From Epiperipatus broadwayi (Eukaryota; Onychophora; Udeonychophora; Euonychophora; Peripatidae), in contig JAQFVV010006306.1 in NCBI GenBank assembly GCA_028023455.1, forward strand, positions 3,129,001 to 3,193,000: a stretch of DNA of 64,000 nt, in the 5' to 3' direction. Every line of letters starts with the position of its first letter. The first letter of the stretch is position 1. The notes under the pieces were generated by a model. The model had not been told where the DNA came from, ran no database searches, and was given only the letters and a program-made list of their open reading frames with translations. Positions 22,573 through 32,991 of the stretch are shown in pieces. The translations under genes and the position numbers were made by a program.

Positions 22573-23615
22573 GTTCTTTTCATCCACTCCAAATTATATA
22601 TTCTTTTTTCTTTTTAAAAACGTTCTTTCTTCTTATCAACCATATATACATGTAGTCATTTTCAAAAATTTATAAAATTACATATTTATATCATTATTAT
22701 TACAAAATAAAATTAATATATAAAAATGTATATACCCTTATCATGAAAAACAATAACATTTTCCTTTCATCTATCAATACATCTTTTTTACATATATACA
22801 TATATTACATTATATAATCCATATTTATTTCTTTTTTCTCTTCAAACTTTTTCCCTTTTTACATACTCATTTCTTTATATATGTAAAAAATACCAATAAT
22901 TTTCTTTTTGTCTTTTTATACTCCTAATCAATTACTTTAAAACAATACCATTTTTAGTTTGTTTTTTATTTTGATTTATCTTTTATATAATTCATCTTAT
23001 TTGAGACAGGTTTTTCTCTCTTTATATATAAACTTTCTTTTATCATTTTTTCTTTATATAAATATAGATTTTAAGATAAAAATGTTAGAAAAAATAAAAT
23101 TATATAAAGAAAGAATGATCAAAGAAAGTTTACATATAAAGAAGGGAAAACCTGTCTTAAATAGAATGAATTATATAAAAGATAGATTAAAACAAAAACA
23201 AATTTAAAATGATATAGTAATTAATTAAGAGTATAAAAAGAACAAAAAGAAAGAATATTAATGATATATATAAAGAAATGAGTATGTAAAAAAGGAAAAA
23301 GTTTGAAGAAAAAAAAGAAGTAAGAAAATTTAGATTATATAATGAAATATATATGTAAAAATGATGTATTGATTGATGAAAGGGAAATGTTTTTTTTATG
23401 ATAAGGGTATATACATTTTTATATACTAATTTTATTCTGTAATAATAATGATATAAATGTGTAATTGTATAGTTCTTTGAAAATGATTTCAGAAAAAAAG
23501 TGATTAAAATGTTGGGTGATAAAGATGTGAATATGTATATGTGATTGATAAGAAGAAATAAAAAATTTTAAAAAGAAAAAAGAGTATATAATTGGATAGA
23601 TTCAATGAAAATAAT
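22573..23615. repeat. Giant imperfect palindrome (~1.04 kb) with strand-biased arms
   Basis: The left arm (22573-23065) is pyrimidine-rich and the right arm (23080-23615) is purine-rich and complementary. Examples: CCTTTCATCTATCAATACAT (about 22763) with ATGTATTGATTGATGAAAGG (about 23363); CTTTTTACATACTCATTTCT with AGAAATGAGTATGTAAAAAA; TGTATATACCCTTATCATGA with ATGATAAGGGTATATACATT; and the outer TTTTTAAAAACGTTCTTTC with its right partner. The centre is near 23070. The arms are ~490 bp and roughly 80% complementary by eye. The 82-codon frame at 22959 crosses the centre and is incidental. Confidence 0.85.
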
Positions 23616-23639
23616 ATTATAGTTTATAAGACAAAAAGG

Positions 23640-24490
23640 AGTTTTCTTATTACGCTTGTTAAAAAGTTTGTTAACAGTGGTGATAGTAAGTTAAATATAT
23701 ATATTTTTTGGTTAACTTGGTGACCAGTTGAAATTTAAATCTGTCCAGGAAAATCTTATATTTTTGCAGTTCCCAAGCAGCCTTAGGTTATTTTATTTAG
23801 AAAGTCATCTAATGCTAGTCAGTATATGAGTATCCCGCTGCCACTTGCTGGAGAGTAAAAAGTCCCTGTTTAATTTGCTTTGGTCAAAAGTACGTGCAAT
23901 GTGTTATGGTGTTACAATATTTGGGGGAGATAGGTGTATCTGTGGATACTATTATGGTAAATGAAGTATTTACCATTCTAAACTGTTAGGCACAGCACTT
24001 GTATAATTAGCATGCACTGGACTTTAAATAAATTTACGCTAATTAATTATGTATTCGGAATTTGCACAAGAACAACAATAGTAAATGCAGTTAAGTATAA
24101 GCATGCAAAAGCTCTGTAGAATGGATACAGAGATAAAAATGTGTTTGTGTATGTATAGAAGTATTGTGTGCACATTATAGAAGATGTTCTACATATAGAA
24201 ACTATCTTTCTTAAAGATAAATGTTTGGTTCATTCATATATATTATTATTATGAATATAATAAATGTATATATTATCTTTAAATTTTACTTGTTTTGTTT
24301 GTTTGTTATGGATGCAACTCAGCTGGTATATTATTATACCCCTAGGGTACATAGCAATATGCTCACCTATAAATGACAGAATCAGTAATTATGATTGCAA
24401 CCTTCATTGCATCATATTTCTACAGATGTGGATTCATAATTTACTTTTAATTGATGATGATTTATCTTGATGGAAGTATAGTAATAATTT
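23640..24490. other. no recognised feature
   Basis: Mixed-composition non-coding spacer between the giant palindrome and a hAT element. No gene recognised. Confidence 0.4.
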
Positions 24491-24515
24491 GTATTAGTTA
24501 TTCATTAAACTAGAG

Positions 24516-25009
24516 CAGAGGTAGGCAAATAGGGCCTGAGGGCCACATGTGGCCCGGTAAGAGTTTTTATGCAGCCCGCCAAGACAATCAGAAAAATCCA
24601 CCTTGAACTGAGATTTCCTTCCCGTGCGCAATCAAAAATTTGTCTTGTATTTTCTACTAGGATGCCCATGTCAATACACATGCGCAGTGTAGATACGATA
24701 TGCAGTGCTTTTCCAGTTGATATGGTTAATTTCAATTTTGTCTTTGCATTAGCAAATATATACATTTCCAACTTTAGTGAAACCATGAACCCTCTGAAAA
24801 AATGTAAAATCGGTGATGAATGTCGTGTGTTTAATGAAGAATGGACAAACAAATATTTCTTTGATAATACAGGGAATAAAGTAGTGTGTTTATTGTGTCA
24901 TGAAAAAAGGGTGTGGCCCTCTGCTAACCTTCGTTTCCACAAAGTGGTCCCCGATGTGGCCCTCCACCAACCTCTGTGGCCCCCGAGCCAAAATAATTGC
25001 CCACCCCTG
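24516..25009 (+). mobile_element. hAT element, internally deleted, carrying BED-finger start
   Basis: A 494-bp element. The left end is CAGAGGTAGGCAAATAGGGC and the right end TTGCCCACCCCTG, imperfect inverted repeats. The flanking 8-mers AACTAGAG (24508-24515) and GAGTAGAG (25010-25017) agree at 6 of 8 positions, consistent with an aged hAT target duplication. A related segment at 25330-25385 (ATTAAACTAGAGATTATCC) looks like an empty version of the same target. Inside lies the 5' coding part of a transposase at 24785. The catalytic region has been deleted. Confidence 0.82.
24785..24955 (+). pseudogene. hAT transposase N-terminal fragment (BED-type zinc finger)
   Basis: From the Met at 24785 the frame reads MNPLKKCKIGDECRVFNEEW, then an aromatic pair (KYFF) and VVCLLCHEKR. 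This is the N-terminus of the hAT transposase group related to vertebrate GTF2IRD2, ZBED and SCAND3 domesticates: R-x-F-N/Q-x-x-W, then Y-F-F, then V-C-L-x-C of a BED finger. The finger's distal His pair is lost. After the Arg following the Cys pair the frame runs straight into the element's right-hand subterminal region. The core RNase-H-like domain is absent, so the copy is non-autonomous. Confidence 0.75.
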
Positions 25010-25020
25010 GAGTAGAGATA

Positions 25021-25570
25021 TCCATTTAATGAATAATATTTCTGTAATGCTCTTCACCACTGTTACTCAAGGTAGCGATTGATTTCTATCAGCTTTTAAC
25101 ACCTTGTGGAAAGGTATATTCATAAACATTTGACCAAAGACGTGAAAAAGATGTATGGTCATCCAAGATGTTCATTTCACATTGGACCAGCACTCATCAG
25201 TTGGCCCAGATCATATTTCTCTTAAACATTTCTTACAATATATGTGGTTAGGGAATTACTACAATTTAATTGCTGAGTGCCAAACTTGTTAAACCTCACA
25301 ACTTTGACCCAAACCACTTGATGAAAGTATATTCATAATTTTTATTAGTCATTTATTAAACTAGAGATTATCCATTTAAATAATCATACTTATGTAGTGT
25401 AATTTTCGCTACACCACTCTCACACAAAGTAACGACTAGTTTCTATAAGATGTAAAATAAATATATGACAAAAGACATGTGGAAAAGATGTAGAAACCAG
25501 TCCCTACTTTGCATGAGAATGATGTAGTGAAAATTCCACTACAGAAATATTATTCATTAAATGATGATTT
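25021..25570. repeat. Three copies of a ~100-bp unit (two direct, one inverted)
   Basis: The block ATCCATTTAATGAATAATAT plus TTCTGTAATG and the following CACTGTTACTCAAGGTAGCG occurs at about 25019. A related direct copy occurs at 25364 (ATCCATTTAAATAATCATAC, CACTCTCACACAAAGTAACG). The inverted copy occurs at about 25480-25570 (CTACAGAAATATTATTCATT). Upstream of the first two, TTAAACTAGAG is also shared. Partial S1 SINE sequence lies at 25130-25220. Confidence 0.65.
25100..25232 (-). repeat. tRNA-related SINE family S1 partial copy
   Basis: Contains GAAAAAGATGTATGGTCAT, GGACCAGCACTCATCAGTTG and GCCCAGATCATATTTCTC, i.e. the S1 body on the minus strand. The B-box head is missing. Confidence 0.55.
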
Positions 25571-25873
25571 CTCCTCTTTACTTTTTCCATATGAAAAGAC
25601 ATCAGGCAATAAAAAAAATAAAACAAACCCCTTCTTATTCTCTCAAAAAACATCTCCCTACATCTTTAAACCATTATTTAAGTAAATACTAAATGTAAAG
25701 AGTAAATAATAATACTTATTTTAATATTTATTGGATATATTTTTACAATACATTTTGTAACATTTATTTTATCTTACATATTTAACAATTAAAGTCATTA
25801 TTTTTTATTTTACTTTTTTGTAGTTATATTTTGACAAATTTAAATCTATTATTATGAAGCACTGAAAATTTTG

Positions 25874-26377
25874 AAATTATTCAAATGGAAGTCAACCTCC
25901 AATAATGCACTATTTCTTAAATATTATAAATCTCCGCACATTCGACCGCCAGTAAGAGTATGTGAATCGCTTAAGTTTAGAGCGCATTTGTATATACACC
26001 AACTCTGAGAACTGCCCATCTTAAATCAGGGCTTGAGTCTATTGTGTGTCTGATTTATAATCAAATATTGAATTGTACAAATTTAGTATATTCTACCGCA
26101 GGAGAAAGTGTCTCATTTTTAACCACCTACGATTAGACATATGCAACTTATAAATGTCAACTAAATTTGTGCAATTCAGTATTTGATTATAACATCAGGA
26201 CACAATAGACTCTCTGATTTAAGCATGGTCAGTGAGAGTTGGTGTATATATAAATGCACTCTAAATTTAAGTGATTCACTTAAGTTTTTTAAACTCTTAC
26301 TGATGGGTGAGTGCACGGAGATTTATAATATTTAAGAAACAGTGCATTATCAGAGGTTGACTTCCATTTGAATAAAT
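25874..26377. mobile_element. Foldback element, ~504 bp, ~220-bp arms
   Basis: The left end AAATTATTCAAATGGAAGTC and the right end GACTTCCATTTGAATAAATT are complementary. Pairing continues inward through AACCTCCAATAATGCACT with AGTGCATTATCAGAGGTT, ATAAATCTCCGCACATTC with CACGGAGATTTATAATA, and CACCAACTCTGAGAACTG with AGTGAGAGTTGGTGTATAT. It reaches GATTTATAATCAAATATTG with AGTATTTGATTATAAC. The loop is ~60 bp (about 26095-26155). No open frame of note. Superfamily unknown. Confidence 0.85.
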
Positions 26378-26384
26378 TTGACAA

Positions 26385-27030
26385 ATTGTAACTAACATTT
26401 AGTGATTAAAGTTTGTGTTTATTCTTCTAGCAAATTTATGTAAATAGTATAGAAATGTTTTTAAAAATATTAATGATTAAAATTTGTTTCTAATTTTTTT
26501 TTTAATTGCTATTTTAATAAAATATTATAGTTATATCTGTTAGTGCAGATGGGGGGGAAAAATTTTGAATATCATACTAACAAATTAAGAATGGCAGAAA
26601 TGAAATGTACTTTCCTTTCAATCAAATGTATTAATTTATTCTATATTAGATTTGAATTAATTTTTTGTATCAAAATAATATTAAAAATAATTGTATGGTT
26701 GGGTGAGCTTCAATCTAGGAATCTTTTATCTCAAATCCATTGCTCTAACATTATGCTAAACAACACGTTAAAAATAATAAAGTCTAGCACTCATCAGAAT
26801 TTAAGAAATTATATTAAATTTTACTATATGATTACATTATGATTAAAGTACAAAGATTATAAAAGCTAGCAAATCATTTTTTTTCTCATGTGTCATAGAA
26901 TAATCCATTTATACACACATATTTGAAAATATTTATCATCGTTTCTCTTCATATGTAACAGTAATTTCTTGGTTTGATTTAATAATATAACTACTTTAAC
27001 ATCTTTTATACATTTTTAGTGTTTATTACT
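26385..27030. other. no recognised feature
   Basis: AT-rich non-coding DNA. A 99-codon open frame at 26543-26842 has no recognisable domain, and its AT-rich composition matches its surroundings, so it is not annotated as a gene. Confidence 0.45.
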
Positions 27031-27033
27031 ATT

Positions 27034-27410
27034 CTTTATGATTCGAACTCAGACTTTCACACAACCCACTACTCTCAGTGCCATCTCATATTGCTGACCC
27101 ACCTGATCACACACATGTTGATAAGAGAAATAATCACCAATATACGTATTTCATGCTAAACCAGCAATCATCAGTTGGTCTAGATTACTATCCTCACACA
27201 CATATATAATCAGTTCTCAGCTTTATATTAAGATAGCCAATCTTCATACTTTAATGGACAGGCTTCAAACTATTTTAACTCACAACTCTTCAGCCTTCCA
27301 TTTCATTGAAAATCTGAAGATGGAACGTTCAAAGCCCTTATTAGTGCCAAGGTTGTCATCCTACCCATGTTGACACATTAGTCATTCTGACCCCTCATGT
27401 ACAGGAGAAT
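27034..27410 (-). repeat. S1 SINE-headed composite repeat copy
   Basis: A minus-strand copy with a well-kept tRNA-like head. On the minus strand it reads AGCAATATGAGATGGCACTG, AGAGTAGTGGGTTGTGTG and AAGTCTGAGTTCGAATC, the last a near-consensus B box. It is followed in the + direction by the body blocks and by the second block (ACTTTAATGGACAGGCTTCA, TCTGAAGATGGAACGTTC). Same composite as 18268-19590. Confidence 0.75.
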
Positions 27411-27444
27411 AATCCATTTATACATACATATGTGAGGATAGGTA

Positions 27445-27532
27445 GACCTATAAGCAATATGAGATGGCACTGAGAGTAGTGGGTCGTGTGAAAGTCTGAG
27501 TTCGAATCCCACCTATATTACATATATAAATG
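27445..27532 (+). repeat. S1 SINE head, inverted relative to 27034
   Basis: AGCAATATGAGATGGCACTG and GAGTTCGAATCCCACC form the complement of 27040-27105 across ~70 bp. The pair 27034-27105 / 27458-27530 makes an inverted repeat enclosing the composite repeat. The A-box-like GATGGCACTGAGAGTAGTGG and B-box GAGTTCGAATCC are the clearest internal pol III promoter elements of this family in the window. Confidence 0.75.
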
Positions 27533-27539
27533 CAGGTTT

Positions 27540-28300
27540 AAGCCTGTACAATGTATTTATTCTTTATGATTATAAATTACAAGACATTTCTTTAGTGGTT
27601 CATGTTAGATATAATTTTGGGAATATATTAAATAACTTCCACACTTTCTTTTAAAATCATATGAATAAAGATGCAGTTAAAAATAAATGATTCCCAAGAT
27701 GCATATGTGCATAACTCTGTGTGTATGTTTAATTTTTAAAAAATCAGATATATTAATCTTTAACTGAGGTTTAAAGTTTATATCTGTGCTAGAGATAATC
27801 TCTAGTTTTGTAAATGATTAGTAATAATCATTACTCTATTTATGCGAAGTGGGTGGTGTCAAAGTTGTGGGTGGCGTAAGTTTGACACTTGTAAGACAAA
27901 ATGTAACAATATAATTTTATAAGAAAATCTTTTAGATACAAGTGGAATATCATTATTATTCTTGACCTTGCTTTTTTTTTAGATTTTGAAATTTATAATA
28001 GTGATAAAATGAAATATTTAAAAAGTAAGCCATTATTCTGAAGAGTAATGGCATTTGGTTCCTCAAAACTCATTATAAATTTAAAATCGTATATAAAAAA
28101 TAAACTTTTCTAATGGTTTCCTGTGATAAAAAATGTAACTCATTGCCACAGATTCCAAAAATATGTCATAAACTTTAAATATTTTATTTTTAAAAAAGTA
28201 GTTTAAAATTGAAAAGATTATTAAGAAAAAAGCATTTTATCTAACATTTATGTAAATAAAAATACTAACCTGTTTGTAAATAAACTGTATAGTATATATT
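27540..28300. other. no recognised feature
   Basis: AT-rich spacer. A slightly GC-richer patch at 27845-27895 (GTGGGTGGTGTCAAAG) has no identifiable content. Confidence 0.4.
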
Positions 28301-28302
28301 AA

Positions 28303-28392
28303 ACAGGCAAAAACATCCCCATATAGTAGTGCCACCTTGCGCTAACCAGAGTAATCAATGGATACCAGTGTGCTAGCATGAGATGGTGATCA
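28303..28392. mobile_element. Palindromic MITE family P, end fragment
   Basis: AAACAGGCAAAAACATCCCC, ATATAGTAGTGCCACCTTGC and AGAGTAATCAATGGATACCA match the terminus of the copies at 43545 and 56860. The distal part is missing. Confidence 0.65.
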
Positions 28393-28589
28393 TGTGATTA
28401 ATAGTATATATTACAGTTACATTTTTGTTTACCAATAATTTTGAATGTTTTAGTGAGTAGAAAAGCTATATTCATGATAATGATATTGAAGTTAATATTC
28501 TCTTCAAATTCTAAGTGAAATGTTGATCTCAGAGTTGCACATATTTTTATATACAATATTAAATACACGTGTGTGTTGCTGCTTTGTTC

Positions 28590-29608
28590 CGAACCTTCAT
28601 GGAAGGATTCACCATAGTGATTATCAATTTGTATTCATTATTTTGATTCGCATCCGATTAGTCACTATAACGATTGTAACGGAAAAAAATATTGAAATTT
28701 TTAAACCCCCATTTTATAAGATTGATGCATAATATAGTGGCTTGATGCCATCCCAAAAAAATGGTGATATTCATGCTAAAAATATACAGCGTAGAGTTGA
28801 TTCGTTATACACAGTACAGCATACAACATTATAGTATATATTTTGATTATAAGATTAAGTACAATTAATGTTCAGTATTTTATTTAATTTTCATCCCGTG
28901 ACCGGGAAGACAATCAGTGCATTCCTTAACGATAAAGTAAAAAAAAGTGATCCATTCAATACAATAAATAGTCATAAGCTGATTTTGATGATGTATAACC
29001 AAATGTATTAATATTATATTTTAAAATGTGTACATTAGCTTAAAAGTTATAATTACTTACTTTTATGGATTACAATTCTTCCTAATGGTATCTTTGTTGC
29101 AGAAAAAATTACAATAATCACAATTGTAAAATTTACTTAGCGTAATTTGCAAATTATTTTGGAGAAAAAATGATTTCATGTATTATGCAATTAATAATCA
29201 GCTTTACGTGATAAAAGTTACCAAAATATCATTTACTGTACAGTATTTGCCTAATTTTAAATCATAATTTGCTTCAGATATGTACAAGCATCTTAAATGT
29301 ATAAAGATAGAATATCAAAAAAAAAAAAGAAAGAAATACAAATTTCATTCCATATTAAATTAAAAATAAATTTACTTATATACTATACTGCTAATAATAA
29401 TTAATTTTAAATTGATATTAGCTAAAATATTTCGTCAACTAATTTTGAATTAAAGCTTGGACAAATTAAAACTGCTACCATCATAAATTTAAAGTATTTT
29501 CAGTAAAAATAAATGAGGGGAGTGATTTCATGAATTATGCAATTAATAATCAGCTTTATATGATAAAAATTTATTAAATCTAAGTTAAAAATAATATTTA
29601 CCTGTCAG
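28590..29608 (+). repeat. Dispersed repeat DR, copy 2, left part
   Basis: Homologous to 38225-38650 and partly to 35170-35437. Shared blocks: ACAATTAATGTTCAGTATTT then TATTTAATTTTCATCC near 28863-28897; ATGATTTCATGTATTATGCA and AATAATCAGCTTTACGTGAT near 29170-29212, which recur as a second internal copy at 29524-29570. The repeat is split at 29609 by Merlin element B and resumes at 31329. Non-coding, class unknown. Confidence 0.65.
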
Positions 29609-31328
29609 GGTAATACAGCATCGATTGATCCACACCATAAGATAGCGCTGTTTCTATGCTAAAGCACATAAATATGCTGTTTACAAGGCCGCTCATAGAT
29701 CTTACAGCCTGTAAACTGTTCAACTGCTAAGATGTTGAAGTGCACCCTTACCCCAACATCTCTAGTATGTTGAACATTATTAGCGACGAGTATGCAAGAC
29801 TCTATAGACATTACTCTTAACTATTGTACAGCGTATGATGTGAAGGTTTCTGTCTTTTGAATGACGAAAACTATATTATAACGTATTTTTTTGGGGGGGA
29901 GGGGGCTTCAATGTATTTTTTTTTATTTCTGTTCATTGTACGATTTTCCAAATGCCCCTGGTTTCGTTTTCAGGGGTTAGAATTCAGGAAATGAGGAGTG
30001 TTAGTCACAATTCGGCAAAGTTCACAATCCAGTCACGCACTTTCTGAGACTTTTTTCAAGTTCAAAACATTGCAATGGCAGACGATCGTCCAGCATTTTG
30101 ATTTGTAGCTTTGCCTACTACAGAAGCAGATGTGTTGGCCTTTCTTCAACAGAGAAATATTCTCCTCACCCAGAAGAACTTCCTCTGTGGTAGTTTAATG
30201 AAAGTAAGGCGTAGTAGACCCTGTCAAATGGAAGGTGAATCACGGCAATGTCGACGAAGGTGTTTCATTCATCATTGAACGTGGTTTGAGGGCTGCCAAA
30301 TGTCTTTTTTTGAAAGCGTTATGGCTAATATATTACTGGAGCCGGGATGAGCTCACTGTAAAGCGGATGGCAACTGAATTACAAATGTATGAGAATGCAG
30401 TAAGGCATGATGTGACCATAGCTATTAGAGAACTGTGTCGAGAAAGCCTTGTTCTCTGCTCGCCGAATCGATGGTCCCAGTATGACAGTGGAAGTGGATG
30501 AGATGATGTTCAATCGGCGGAAAAACAACCAGGGCAGAATCCTTCCACAACAATGGATTTTTCAGGATGTGTGTCGTGAGACAGGCGATTGTTTTGTAGT
30601 GCCTATAGCCTCCCAATCTGCCAACATCCTTACACAGTCCATCCATGAGAACATCATGCCTGGTTCCACAATCTATTCTGATTGCTGGAAAGGATACACA
30701 ACTTGTGCATTGGAGGCTTCCGGATATCACCACTCAACAGTGAATCACAAATATAATTTTGTGGACTGGCATGCATACCCACAACATTGAACGTTGTCTC
30801 AAGTGGCAAAACAAGAGAACACGAGGCACAAGAAGAGTAGATGCGATTTTTTGTTTTTAAAAGACATCAAAAATATGTAAAGAGCCATCATTAATTTTTC
30901 AAATATATCAATTAATTTTTGATGTAATTGTTTTTATAAATAAAAACACGTTAAATGAACCCAAATATATATATAAGTTGTTGTTTAAAAAAGCAAAAAA
31001 AGTAAAAAAAAAAGTTCCTTTATAAAAAAGAAGACCGTAATCAAAAGCGGAAAAAAAAAAAGACCGTAATCCAATTTTGTTAAACAACCAGTTTTAAAAA
31101 ATAAAAAAAGTTTTAAAAAACGTATTAACAAAAAAAAATTTAAAATCAATTTATTTATTTTAAAAAAAAAGAAAATACGGTCCAAAAAAAAAATCCAAAC
31201 CAAAAAAAAACCCAACATGATAACATTACAAAATAATCATCAAATCAGCCCAGTAACTGTTATATCTGTTCGTTTTTCACTAGCAACAGCGCCATCTTAT
31301 GGTGTGGATCAATTGATGTTGTATTACC
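29609..31328 (+). mobile_element. Merlin-superfamily DNA transposon B
   Basis: A 1720-bp element. The left TIR starts GGTAATACAGCATCGATTGA and continues CCACACCATAAGATAGCGCT. The right end is the complement (AGCGCCATCTTATGGTGTGG, then ATCAATTGATGTTGTATTACC ending at 31328, listed here in pieces). The target duplication is exactly CCTGTCAG at 29601-29608 and 31329-31336. It encodes a frameshifted ISXO2-type DDE transposase on + (30114-30870). The last ~450 bp before the right TIR are A/T-homopolymer-rich and share ACGTTAAAT and ATGAACCC with element A. It is inserted in a copy of repeat DR. Confidence 0.93.
30114..30870 (+). pseudogene. Merlin (ISXO2/IS1016-like) transposase pseudogene
   Basis: The N-terminal segment (about 30117-30275) reads EADVLAFLQQRNILL then a CG...M pattern. 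A second frame from 30235 covers the helical region (WLIYYWSRDELTVKRMATEL). A third frame from 30449 carries the catalytic core: VEVDEMMFNRRKNNQGR (first acidic residue in V-D-E), QWIFQDVCRETGDCFVVPI, then PGSTIYSDCWKGY (second Asp in Y-S-D-C-W) and HSTVNHKYNFVD. After a frameshift the NIERCLKWQNKRTRGTRR block holds the region of the third catalytic residue. At least three frame changes are needed to read it through, so it is inactive. All expected blocks are present in the right order, making this the most recognisable transposase in the window. In intact elements this protein cuts and pastes the element by a DDE/DDN reaction in the nucleus. Confidence 0.92.
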
Positions 31329-31650
31329 CCTGTCAGATTAAATCATAATCTCTTAATTTGTTTCAGACATATCCCAAATAATGGTGATGTTATCACAAAC
31401 TTGAAAAGATTTAAAACCAAAGAAAAAGATATAAATTTCATTCAGCTTAAAAATAATTTTTTGTCATATATTACTAATAATTAATTTTAAATTGTGTACT
31501 GTATATGAATTAACTAAAATATTCAATTGAGCAATTGTAAATTCAACCTTTTATGAGAACTAATTTCATTCAAATCAAAACTGCTACTATTTTATATATT
31601 TTGTCAATAGAGGGGGGGAGGATTCATGCAATATGAAGAAATTTCATGCT
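31329..31650 (+). repeat. Dispersed repeat DR, copy 2, right part
   Basis: Continues copy 2 after the Merlin insertion. CCTGTCAGATTAAATCATAA, then TCTCTTAATTTGTTTCAG, corresponds to AAATCAATAATCTCATAATT at 38658. It resumes exactly after the second target duplication. Confidence 0.6.
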
Positions 31651-31944
31651 TTTAACTTTATTTAAATGGCTAATGTTTCTGCTTTTGCAATGTATTATAT
31701 TATTTGAAAAATTGCTAGATCAATTTAAGAAAATTTCTGCCATGCATAATAAAATGTGACATCCCGGGCCATAAAATATTATCACAGCCAGCATGTTTGT
31801 CTATTAATGCTGCTTATTTAGATCTGCATAGTAGATATTGTAAGAAAAAGGTCTTAAGTATTGATTTGCTATAATATGCAAACACGGAATGCATAAAAAA
31901 AAAATTTTAAAGTTAACTACGCAATTAGTTTTTAGTATAGTTCT

Positions 31945-32700
31945 ATAATTTGGTTACTCCTTCAGTCATCAACTTCATCTTATGCAACTAATATACCTGA
32001 TCACAATGTGAAGAAAATAAAGATCTCCAATATTCATATTTCGTGCTGAACCACAAATTCCATCAGTTTGTCTGGATCATCATCTCCAACACGTATATGT
32101 AATCAGTGCATATAATCAGTGCTCGGGTTTTTTTTTAAGATAGCAACTTCAATCCTCTCCACTCTTCAGCCATCCATATCATTGAAAATCTGATGATGGC
32201 ATCTTCTAAGCTCTTGTTTAAATAATATTGTTGTCATGTCCATGTTGCCCATAAGTCATTCTGACCGCTTATATGTGGGACCTTAAGACCATTTAAATAC
32301 ACAGTAAAGGAATGGCCAGAATACAGGCTGAATCTGTAATATTTAAATACAAATATAGTATATATATTTTAAGCTAGATGTAATTAGAGGGGATTTAAAC
32401 CCAAACTTTGAAACTCCCTTCGGTCATCCAATCCATCTTATATAACCAATACACATGACCACATACTTATGAAAAAGACAAATAATCTCCAATATCCATA
32501 TTTTGTGCTAAACCAGCACTCATCAGTTGGTCCAGATCATCATATTCAACACATGTATATAATCAGTGCTCAGTTTATATTAAGATAGCAAATCTTCAAA
32601 CTTTAGGACAGGCTTCAATCTTCTCTATTCATTAACTCTTCATCCTTCCATAGATGATGGCATTTTCAAGGTCCTTGTTTTGCCAATATTGTTGTCATAC
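31945..32700 (-). repeat. Two SINE-headed composite repeat copies in tandem
   Basis: The first copy (31945-32345) contains CTCCTTCAGTCATCAACTTC, TGCTGAACCACAAATTCC, TCTTCAGCCATCCATATCA and GACCTTAAGACCATTTAAAT. The second (32371-32700) begins GTAATTAGAGGGGATTTAAA and repeats the same blocks. Together they mirror the cluster at 18268-19590. The short stretch 32715-32760 carries part of the second block in the opposite orientation. Confidence 0.7.
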
Positions 32701-32991
32701 CCATGTTGACCATAAGGAGAGTGGAGAAGATTGAAGCCTGTCCGTTAAAGTTTGAACATTTCCCCATCATTTTTCTGCATGTTTGCTTCAGCGAAGCCAC
32801 ACATTTTTTCCCTATTGGAATTTTTTTTTAACTTACAGCTACATAAGTTTTCAACTGGAATTATATCAGCAACTGATAACACCAGATTACTTCTTCAACA
32901 TATCGATTAAAGATATACTAACTTCAATTAATGCAGCATTTTGTCAATACTTTGGATAAAGACACTGATATAAGAAGTTGTTGGCCACATT

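Noticed and set aside
22959-23207. 82-codon open frame with hydrophobic then Lys-rich halves
   Set aside because: Spans the centre of the giant palindrome. The hydrophobic/charged switch just reflects the T-rich and A-rich arms.
26543-26842. 99-codon open frame
   Set aside because: AT-rich composition equal to its surroundings, no motif and no splice or promoter context. Likely a chance frame.
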